Assembly: GCF_900107585.1 (NCBI RefSeq)
Contig: NZ_FNQM01000005.1
Location: 186,001 to 250,000, forward strand
Source: Rubrimonas cliftonensis
GTDB lineage: Bacteria; Pseudomonadota; Alphaproteobacteria; Rhodobacterales; Rhodobacteraceae
Direction: 5' to 3'
DNA: 64,000 nucleotides
The notes below the pieces were generated by a model. It searched no databases and had not been told where the DNA came from. It was given only the letters and a program-made list of their open reading frames with translations. Shown one piece after another: positions 45,445 to 52,742 of the stretch. The position numbers and the translations under genes were made by a program. Within the stretch, counting starts at the first letter, position 1; the number at the start of each line of letters is the position of its first letter.

Positions 45445-46950
45445 ATGGCCGAACAGGAAGCCGCCCAGCCGCAGGGCGCAGGCGCGATCGTCGAGGTCGA
45501 CGAGTTCGACGCGCTGCTGAACAAGGAGTTCAAGCCGCGCACCGAGGACGCCGGCAAGGAGGTCTCCTCCGCCGTCCGCACCCTCGCCGCCCAGGCCCTC
45601 GCCAAGGCGGAGAAAGAGGGCCAGGTGATGTCCGGCGCGGTGGTCGCGACCATCAAGCAGATGATCGCCGAGATCGACGCCAAGCTGACGGCGCAGATCA
45701 ACGAGATCCTGCACCACGCCGAGTTCCAGAAGCTTGAAGGCGCGTGGCGCGGCCTGCACTATCTCGTCAAGGAGACGGAGACCGGCACGGACCTCAAGAT
45801 CCGCGTCATGGCCGTGTCCAAGGACGAACTCGGCGACGAGCTGGCGAAGTATCCCGGCACCGACTGGGACCAGAGCCCGCTGTTCAAGAAGCTCTACGAG
45901 AACGCCTACGGCGTGCTGGGCGGCGAGCCCTACGGCGCCATCGTCGGCGACTACCACTTCGACCACTCCGGCCCCGACGTCGACCTGCTCGGCGACATGG
46001 CCAAGATCGCGGCCGCCTGCCACGCGCCGTTCATCACCGGCGCCTCCGCCTCGCTCTTCGACATGGACGACTGGGCCGACATCAACGCCCGCAAGGATCT
46101 CGCGACGCTGTTCGAGAGCCCGCCCTACATGGAGTGGAACGCGCTGCGCGAGCGCGACGACGCCCGCTACATCGGGCTGGCGGCGCCGCGCTTCCTGTCG
46201 CGCCGGCCCTACGGCGCGAACAACCCCGTCGACGCCTTCGCCTTCGAGGAGGAGACCGGCGGCGACGATTCGACCAAATTCACCTGGGCGAACGCGGCCT
46301 ATGCGATGGCGGCCAACATCAACCGCGCCTACAAGCTCTACGGCTGGTGCTCGCGCATCCGGGGCGTGGAGTCGGGCGGCATGGTGCAGAACCTGCCCAC
46401 CCACACCTTCCAGACCGAGAAGGGCGCCTGGGGCTCCCAGTGCCCCACCGAGGTCTCGATCCCAGACCGGCGCGAGGCGGAGCTGGCGAACCTCGGCCTG
46501 ATGCCGCTGATCTACAAGCAGGGCAGCAACGAGGCCGCGTTCATCGGCGCGCAGTCGCTGCACAAGCCGCCGCAGTTCGACGACAGCCCCCAGGGCCAGA
46601 CCGCCACGAAGAACGCCATGCTCGGCGCCCGCCTGCCCTACATCTTCGCGTGCTCCCGCTTCGCGCATTTCCTCAAGCACATGGTGCGCAACAAGATCGG
46701 CAGCTACATGGAGAAGGAGGACATGCGTAAGTGGCTGAACTCCTGGATCCTCAACTACGTCGAGTCGTCCGACAACGCTTCCGAGGTGGCCAAGGCCAAG
46801 CGCCCGCTCAAGGCCGCCGAGGTCGTCGTGGACGAGGATCCCGAGAACCCCGGCATGTATTCGGCCAAGTTCTTCCTGCGGCCGCACTACCAGCTGGAAG
46901 GCGCCAACATCTCCCTGCGGCTCGTGTCGAAACTTCCCTCGGAAGGGTGA
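45445..46950 (+). CDS. tssC: T6SS sheath large subunit TssC (VipB)
   Basis: The 501-residue TssC has HHAEFQKLEGAWRGLHYLV, YGAIVGDYHFDHSGPDVDLL, APFITGASASLF, and the C-terminal RPHYQLEGANISLRLVSKLP that completes the sheath beta-sheet. GGAGAGG is 7 bases before the ATG; a TTG two codons earlier is less likely. Only one tssC is present, unlike Agrobacterium, which carries two adjacent copies (TssC40/TssC41). Confidence 0.97.
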   Translation: MAEQEAAQPQGAGAIVEVDEFDALLNKEFKPRTEDAGKEVSSAVRTLAAQALAKAEKEGQVMSGAVVATIKQMIAEIDAKLTAQINEILHHAEFQKLEGAWRGLHYLVKETETGTDLKIRVMAVSKDELGDELAKYPGTDWDQSPLFKKLYENAYGVLGGEPYGAIVGDYHFDHSGPDVDLLGDMAKIAAACHAPFITGASASLFDMDDWADINARKDLATLFESPPYMEWNALRERDDARYIGLAAPRFLSRRPYGANNPVDAFAFEEETGGDDSTKFTWANAAYAMAANINRAYKLYGWCSRIRGVESGGMVQNLPTHTFQTEKGAWGSQCPTEVSIPDRREAELANLGLMPLIYKQGSNEAAFIGAQSLHKPPQFDDSPQGQTATKNAMLGARLPYIFACSRFAHFLKHMVRNKIGSYMEKEDMRKWLNSWILNYVESSDNASEVAKAKRPLKAAEVVVDEDPENPGMYSAKFFLRPHYQLEGANISLRLVSKLPSEG

Positions 46951-47061
46951 TGACCGTCACAGCGGCGAATCGTTCGCAGGGCGATAACAGCCCTACGAAC
47001 ACACCGAAGCCAACCGCCCCGGCAAACCCCGCGGCGCTGATGCAAAGAAGAGGAGAGAGAC

Positions 47062-47550
47062 ATGGCCGTTGATATGTTCCTGAAGATCGAGGGTCCCGCC
47101 ATCGGTGGCGAGAGCCAGGACAAGGCCCACGGCGGCGAGCTCGACATTCTCGCCTGGTCCTGGGGCGTGTCCAACTCGGGCACCACTCACATGGGCGGCG
47201 GCTCGGGCGCCGGCAAGGCGAACTTCCAGGACATCTCGTGCACGACCTACTACGAGAAGTCGACGCATGAGCTGATGAAGTCCTGCTCCAAGGGCACCCA
47301 CCACGAGAAGATCACGCTCACCTGCCGCAAGGCTGGCGACAGCCCGCTCGAGTACATCGTCTACACGCTCGAAGACTGCATCATCACCTCCGTGAGCACC
47401 GGCGGCTCGGGCGGCGAAGATCGTCTGACGGTCAACTTCTCGATCAACTTCGGCGCCTTCTCCGTGCTCTACAAGGAGCAGGACAAGAAGGGCGCCGAGG
47501 CCGGCCAGGTTCAGTTCGGCTACGACATCGCGGCCAGCGAAGACAAGTGA
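47062..47550 (+). CDS. hcp: T6SS tube protein Hcp (TssD)
   Basis: Hcp stacks as hexameric rings into the inner tube expelled by the sheath and is often the most abundant secreted T6SS protein. The 162-residue product starts MAVDMFLKIEGPAIGGES and has LDILAWSWGVSNSG and LTVNFSINFGAFSVLYKEQ, all family hallmarks. GAGGAGAGA precedes the ATG. There is a 111-base gap from tssC and a strong hairpin just after the stop, which suggests its own transcript level. Confidence 0.98.
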   Translation: MAVDMFLKIEGPAIGGESQDKAHGGELDILAWSWGVSNSGTTHMGGGSGAGKANFQDISCTTYYEKSTHELMKSCSKGTHHEKITLTCRKAGDSPLEYIVYTLEDCIITSVSTGGSGGEDRLTVNFSINFGAFSVLYKEQDKKGAEAGQVQFGYDIAASEDK

Positions 47551-47578
47551 GCCCGACGCTCGCTTCCTGATCGACACC

Positions 47579-47606
47579 GGCCGGCGCGGGAAACCCCGCG
47601 CCGGCC
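47579..47606 (+). terminator. Strong hairpin downstream of hcp
   Basis: GGCCGGCGCGGG-N4-CCCGCGCCGGCC is a perfect 12-base stem with a 4-base loop, 29 bases after the hcp stop and 52 before tagJ. No T-run follows. It could be a partial terminator or a 3' stabiliser that raises hcp mRNA relative to the downstream genes. Confidence 0.55.
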
Positions 47607-47657
47607 CATGCCGCTTTCGGGCGGCCCGCACGCATTCCGCAGCAGGAGACCGGCGCG

Positions 47658-48515
47658 ATGAGCAAGCTCGAAGCCCAGAAGGCGCTCAACGCGGGCGACC
47701 TCGACGCCTGCAAGGTTGCGCTGTTCGCCGCGGTGCGCGCCAAGCCCGAGGACGCCGAGCTGCGCGCCTTCCTGTTCCAGTACGCCTGCGTCGTCGGCGA
47801 CTGGGACCGCGCGCTGAAATCGCTCGACGCGCTGGCCGCGCTCAAGCCCGACGCCATCGACCTCGTCGACGACTACCGCTGCGCCATCGCGGCCGAGAAG
47901 ACCCGCGCCGCCGTGTGGGCCGGCAAGGCGCGGCCGTCGATCATGGGCGCGCCTGCGGCGTGGATCGCGCAGATGGCCGAGGCCGCGCGGCTGGAGGCGG
48001 AGGGCGCCGCGCAGGCCGCCCATGACATGCGCGCCGAGGCGCTCGACGCCGCGCCGGTCACCCCGGGGCGCAGCGACGAGACCGGCTTCGAGTGGTTCGC
48101 CGACGCCGACACGCGGCTCGGTCCGATCCTCGAGGTCGTGCTGAACGGCGAATACCACTGGATGCCGTTCTCCGACGTGGCGGAGCTGACGCTGGAGCCG
48201 CCGAAGGACCTGCGCGACGTCGTGTGGGCCGTCGGCCTGCTGACCGGCGTGGGCGCCGACGAGCCGTGGCCGGTCATGGTGCCTGTGCGTTACCCGGGTT
48301 CGGAGGCCGGCGAGGCGGCGATCCAGCTGGGCCGGCGCACGGAGTGGCGCGAACTGGCCGGCGAACACGCGGCCGGGCTCGGCCAGCGCCTGTTCGCCAC
48401 CGACGGCGGCGACATCGCCGCGCTGGACCTGCGGCGGCTCACCTTCGACCACCCCGCTCCGGCGGAGGGCGAGCCGGCTGCGAAGGTCGAGGGCGCGGAC
48501 GGGGACGATGGCTGA
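47658..48515 (+). CDS. tagJ: T6SS accessory protein TagJ (ImpE/SciE)
   Basis: The 285-residue ImpE-family protein has an N-terminal TPR-like region (KLEAQKALNAGDLDACKVAL, FQYACVVGDWDRALKSLDAL) and a C-terminal SciE domain (FEWFADADTRLGPILEVVLNG, WMPFSDVAEL). TagJ/HsiE is known to bind TssB and modulate ClpV recycling of the sheath. The stop overlaps the tssE start by 8 bases. Confidence 0.94.
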   Translation: MSKLEAQKALNAGDLDACKVALFAAVRAKPEDAELRAFLFQYACVVGDWDRALKSLDALAALKPDAIDLVDDYRCAIAAEKTRAAVWAGKARPSIMGAPAAWIAQMAEAARLEAEGAAQAAHDMRAEALDAAPVTPGRSDETGFEWFADADTRLGPILEVVLNGEYHWMPFSDVAELTLEPPKDLRDVVWAVGLLTGVGADEPWPVMVPVRYPGSEAGEAAIQLGRRTEWRELAGEHAAGLGQRLFATDGGDIAALDLRRLTFDHPAPAEGEPAAKVEGADGDDG

Positions 48516-49101
48516 CGACAGCGAGCTTTTCTGGCCATCGCTCTACGGTCGCCTCGTCCCGTCGCGCTACGACGAGGACACCGCCGGGCTGACCGACGAG
48601 GACTTCGCGGACGACGGCGGCGCGCCGCAGCATTTCCTCAACGACTTCAGCACCCTTCAGCGCCATGTGCAGGTGGAGCTGGTGCAGATCCTGAACTCGA
48701 CCGGGCTGGAGGCCTCGCTCGGTGCGAAGGACTATCCCGGCGGCGATCGGCCGGCGCGCGGAGAAAAGGCGAGCTACCCGTTCGACGCCTACCCGGCCGT
48801 GCAGCTCTCGATTCTCAATTACGGGCTGCCGGCGATCATCGGCCGGCAGGCGCTGAGCCTGCCGCTGCCGGTCATCGAGAAGCGCATCCGGGAGGCCATC
48901 GGGGCCTACGAGCCGCGCATCCGGCCCGAGACGATGCGCGTGCGCGTCACCACGGAGAAGGGCGACACCATCGACCCCGAGCGGCCGCTGGAGTTCACCA
49001 TCGAGGGCGAGATCTACGGCGCGCCGGAGAGCCTGCGCGTGCTGATCAACACGTTGTGGGACACCGAGAAGGTGCGCACCCGCGCCGAGCTGGAGCGCTG
49101 A
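48508..49101 (+). CDS. tssE: T6SS baseplate subunit TssE (gp25-like)
   Basis: TssE is the gp25-like baseplate protein where sheath polymerisation begins. The 197-residue product has an N-terminal extension (~1-60) and the gp25 core: AVQLSILNYGLPAIIGRQ, PVIEKRIREAIGAYEPRI and the EIYGAPESLRVLINTLWD end. The extension resembles the LFWPSLYGRLVP start found in alphaproteobacterial TssE. tssF starts 5 bases after the stop. Confidence 0.94.
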   Translation: MADDSELFWPSLYGRLVPSRYDEDTAGLTDEDFADDGGAPQHFLNDFSTLQRHVQVELVQILNSTGLEASLGAKDYPGGDRPARGEKASYPFDAYPAVQLSILNYGLPAIIGRQALSLPLPVIEKRIREAIGAYEPRIRPETMRVRVTTEKGDTIDPERPLEFTIEGEIYGAPESLRVLINTLWDTEKVRTRAELER

Positions 49102-49105
49102 GTCC

Positions 49106-51049
49106 ATGGAGGAGGCGCTCAAGGAGATCTACGAGAGCGAACTCAAGCACCTGCGCACCCACGCCGAGGAGTTCGCCCAGCGCGACGCGTTCCACCGCAT
49201 CGCCAGCCGCATCGGGCTGACGCCCAACGCCGCCCTGCGCGACCCCTTCGTGGAATGGCTGCTGCAGGGCTACGCCTTCCTTGCGGCGCGGGTGCAGCGC
49301 AAGCTCGACGAGGAGTTCCCGCGCTTCAGTCAGAACCTGCTGGCGATGCTCTACCCGCACCTGTCGGCGCCCACTCCCTCGATGCTGGTCGCGGAGTTCC
49401 AGCTCAGGGCGGACGCCGCGCTGATGACCGGCCCGATCGCGCCGCGAGGGATGCGCCTGTCGCTGCCGACGCGCATGGCCGGCGCGGCGCGGCGCGAGCG
49501 CAAGGTGATCTTCACCACCGGCCGGGCGCTGCGGTTGTGGCCGCTCATGGTGACGGCGGCGCGCTACCTGCCCGACAGCGGCCATGTCGAGAGCGCCGGC
49601 GCCTCGCGCGCGGCGCCCGCCGCCGTCTCGATCACCTTCGCGCTGACGCCCGACGGCGCGACGCTGGGCGCGCTGCCCGCAGAAGCGCTGGACCTGCACT
49701 GCGCCGAAGGCGAGGGCGGCGGCGCGGCGCTGTTCGAGGCGCTGACCGCCGGCTGCGCCCATGTCGAGGCGGCGGGCGCGCCGCGTCGGCCCGGCGGCGG
49801 CCCCGGCAAGGGGCCGAAGGCGACCGCGCTGGAGGCCGCGCCGCTCGGCTTCGACCGCCACACCGCGGAGGGCGAGGACGCGCTGCTGCCCTACGGCCCG
49901 CGCAGCTTCGACGGCCACCGGCTGCTGCACGAGTTCTTCGCGCTGCCGGCGCGCTTCCATTTCCTGCGGCTGGGCGGGCTGCAACAGGCGTTCGGGGCGC
50001 GCGAGCAGGCGCGCGAGTTCACCGTGCTTTTCCTGCTGGACCGACCGTTTCCGGCGCTGGGCGGCAAGCTCGGGCCGGAGTCTGTGCGGCTGAACTGCGC
50101 GCCGGCGGTAAACCTCTTCGAGCGCGCCGCCGACGACATCGCCTATGATCCGCGCCGCGCCGAACTGCCGATCACGCCCGACCGGGGCGATCCGACCAGC
50201 TTCGAGGTGCACTCGGTCCTCAACGTCACCGGCAAGACCGGGCGGGGCGAGACGGTCGCCTTCCGCCCCTTCTTCGCGCCGGAGAGTTTTGGCGCGCGCA
50301 GCCCGCGCTCCCAGCGGTTCTATGCGCTGCATCGCGTGGCGCGCGCCGCGCCGGCGCTGCGCGAGGAGCGGGACCGGAGCCTGGAGATCTACCGCGGCGC
50401 GGAGGTGTTCATCTCGCTGGTGGACGAGGCCGCGCGCCCGGCGCCGGCTGATCTGCGCTCGCTCTCGCTCGATCTGCTCTGCACCAACCGTCATCTCGCT
50501 ATCAACGCCGCCAGCGAAACCAGCCGCGACGCGCTGCTGTCGACCGAGATCGACGAGGGCTGGAAATCGGTGCGCGTCGTCTCCGGTCCCTCCTGGCCGC
50601 GCGCAGGGCTGCCCGAGGGGCGGCGACTGTGGGACGTCATCAGCGCGCTGACGCTCAACCACCTGTCGCTGTGCTCGACGGAGCGCGGCGATCCCGCGGC
50701 GGCGATGCGCCAGACGCTGCGCCTGTTCGCCGCCCAGAGGGACGCGGCGGGCGAGGCGCTGATCGAGGCGCTGGTGGACATCTCCACGCGCCCCGCCATC
50801 GGGCCGATCGCCCCGATCCGCGACGAGCAGGGCCGGGTGATCGCCCCGATGGCGATGGGCCGCGGGCTTGACGTCGCCGTCACCTTCGCCGACGCCGCGC
50901 CCGAGGCCGCGACTCTGGCGGCCGTTCTGGAGCGGTTCCTGCCCGGCCACGCCAACGTCAACAGCTTCACGCGCATGAGCCTGCGGCAGGGCGACGGGCG
51001 CGCGCGGGCCAGGTGGCCCGCCCGGTCTGGCACGAGGCCGCTGCTTTGA
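49106..51049 (+). CDS. tssF: T6SS baseplate subunit TssF
   Basis: TssF, with TssG, forms the wedge of the T6SS baseplate. The 647-residue product opens with YESELKHLRTHAEEFAQ, has RKLDEEFPRFSQNLLAMLYPH (split around residues 70-92) and later RSQRFYALHRVARAAP and FTRMSLRQGDG close to the end. The length is normal. Its last codons overlap the start region of tssG (TTGA or a GTG further upstream). Confidence 0.95.
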   Translation: MEEALKEIYESELKHLRTHAEEFAQRDAFHRIASRIGLTPNAALRDPFVEWLLQGYAFLAARVQRKLDEEFPRFSQNLLAMLYPHLSAPTPSMLVAEFQLRADAALMTGPIAPRGMRLSLPTRMAGAARRERKVIFTTGRALRLWPLMVTAARYLPDSGHVESAGASRAAPAAVSITFALTPDGATLGALPAEALDLHCAEGEGGGAALFEALTAGCAHVEAAGAPRRPGGGPGKGPKATALEAAPLGFDRHTAEGEDALLPYGPRSFDGHRLLHEFFALPARFHFLRLGGLQQAFGAREQAREFTVLFLLDRPFPALGGKLGPESVRLNCAPAVNLFERAADDIAYDPRRAELPITPDRGDPTSFEVHSVLNVTGKTGRGETVAFRPFFAPESFGARSPRSQRFYALHRVARAAPALREERDRSLEIYRGAEVFISLVDEAARPAPADLRSLSLDLLCTNRHLAINAASETSRDALLSTEIDEGWKSVRVVSGPSWPRAGLPEGRRLWDVISALTLNHLSLCSTERGDPAAAMRQTLRLFAAQRDAAGEALIEALVDISTRPAIGPIAPIRDEQGRVIAPMAMGRGLDVAVTFADAAPEAATLAAVLERFLPGHANVNSFTRMSLRQGDGRARARWPARSGTRPLL

Positions 51050-52662
51050 GCGGCGCGGGCGAGAACCGGCCCAAGGGCTCTCGGGCGGGCTCCGAGGAGG
51101 AAGACCCCTTCGCCGCCGCGCCCGGCCCCGAAGACGGCGACGACCGTGACGAGAATCCTTTCGACGAGGCGTCGACAGGGAAGGTCGCCGCCCCGCAGCC
51201 GGGCGCCAAGGCCGGTCAGGCCGCCGGCCCCGCCGACTGGCTGGCGGCCCCGGCAGGAGACGACGCGCCTTTCGACGAGGAGCCCTGGCCAGAGACCACG
51301 CCCCCTGACGAGGCCTCGCATGCGGAGAGCGACAGCGACGCGCGGGCGCCCGGCCCGGCGGCCGACGAACCCGACGAGGAGACGTCGGGGGGCCCGGCGC
51401 CGTCCGATGCGGAGGCTCCGGACGCCCGGGCGCGGGCGACCGCCGCGGCGCGCGCGCCGGCGCCCATTCCGCGCACCGTCATCGCCTTCGCGGCGCCCGG
51501 CGTGATCGCGGCGGAGACGCCTGCGACGGTCGTCGAACCCGCTCCGGTTCCGGCGCCGGAGCCTGAGGTCGAGGAGGTCGCGCCGCCCGGCCCGGCCAGC
51601 TTCCATCAGGTCGCCGCCGCCATCGCCGAAGACCCGCATGGCTGGGAGTTCGGCGCCGCCGTGCGGGCGCTTCAGGCCGCGCGCCCCGATCTGCCGGCGG
51701 TCAGCCGCTCGGGCCGCATCGAGGAGGATGCGATCCGCTTCGGCCAGCCGCCCTCGCTGCGCTTCGAGAGCGCTGAGATCCGCTCCGCCGGCTGGGTGAA
51801 CCTGCCGTCCGGCGCGGCGTTCCAGCTCAGCCAGATCGCGATCGGTCCGCTCGGCCCCAAGGGCTCGCTGCCGAACCACGTCACCGAGGACGCCATGCGC
51901 GAGGAGCGCGAGGGGCGGCGCTGGCTCACCGGCTTTCTCGACATCTTCACGCACCGCATCGCCGGCCTGCTGTTCCGCGCCTGGGCTCTGCCGCGCCCGG
52001 CGGTGATGCGCGACCGCCCGGAGGCCGACCCGTGGCCGCGCTGGGTCGGCAGCCTCTTCGGCGCCGGCCCCGAGCCGTTCCGCGACCGCGACGCGCTGGA
52101 CGACGACGCCAAGCGCCACATGGCCGGCTGGCTGTCGATGGGCCGCGCGACGGCGGCGGGCCTTTCGGGCGTGCTCGGCGTGGTGATCGGGGCGCCGGTC
52201 AAAGTGGAGGAGTTCGCGCCGGAGTGGCTCGCCATCCCGCAGGAGGCGCAGTCCCGCCTCGCGCCGCCGGGCGAGGGCGGCGGGCGGCTCGGCGCCGAGC
52301 TTGTGCTCGGGCGGCGCTTCCATTCGGTGCAGACCCGCGTGCGGGTGCGCGCCGGGCCGCTAACGCTCGCGCAGCATCGCGCGCTGCTGCCCGGAGGCGA
52401 GCGCCACGCCGCGGCGCGCGGCGCCGTGCTTTCGCTCGCGGGCCCGACGCTCGGCGTCGATCTGCAACTGGCGCTCGCGGCGCCGGAGGTTCCCGCCCTC
52501 AAGCTGGATGGCGCGCTCAGGCTAGGCTGGGAGAGCTGGCTCGGCTGGCGCAGCAGCCCGCTGTCCGTCGCCTGGCCCGGCGGCGCGGCTACGGGCGGAC
52601 GAAGCGCCCCGCATGTCGAAGCAGACGAACTTGTGCTGCGCATGGAGTATGCTGCGGCCTGA
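51046..52662 (+). CDS. tssG: T6SS baseplate subunit TssG with long disordered N-terminus
   Basis: The conserved TssG domain begins only at about residue 185 (SFHQVAAAIAEDPHGWEF; later RFGQPPSLRFESAEI, LPNHVTEDAMREE, FLDIFTHRIAGLLFRAW). Before it is a ~180-residue acidic, Ala/Pro-rich tract with repeated EDPF/ENPFDE/APFDEE motifs and ADWLAAP. The tract is in the same frame with no internal ATG before the domain, so it is probably translated. I chose the TTG at 51046, overlapping the tssF stop and with GAGG 8 bases ahead; a GTG at 51013 is the alternative. TssG usually lacks such an extension. Confidence 0.9.
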   Translation: MSGAGENRPKGSRAGSEEEDPFAAAPGPEDGDDRDENPFDEASTGKVAAPQPGAKAGQAAGPADWLAAPAGDDAPFDEEPWPETTPPDEASHAESDSDARAPGPAADEPDEETSGGPAPSDAEAPDARARATAAARAPAPIPRTVIAFAAPGVIAAETPATVVEPAPVPAPEPEVEEVAPPGPASFHQVAAAIAEDPHGWEFGAAVRALQAARPDLPAVSRSGRIEEDAIRFGQPPSLRFESAEIRSAGWVNLPSGAAFQLSQIAIGPLGPKGSLPNHVTEDAMREEREGRRWLTGFLDIFTHRIAGLLFRAWALPRPAVMRDRPEADPWPRWVGSLFGAGPEPFRDRDALDDDAKRHMAGWLSMGRATAAGLSGVLGVVIGAPVKVEEFAPEWLAIPQEAQSRLAPPGEGGGRLGAELVLGRRFHSVQTRVRVRAGPLTLAQHRALLPGGERHAAARGAVLSLAGPTLGVDLQLALAAPEVPALKLDGALRLGWESWLGWRSSPLSVAWPGGAATGGRSAPHVEADELVLRMEYAAA

Positions 52663-52742
52663 TTTCGGCCGACCCGCCACTGCGCCGCGTCCGCGGCGAA
52701 CACGACCACCCGCGGCAGCGCCGCGCCCGCATCGAGGACGCC

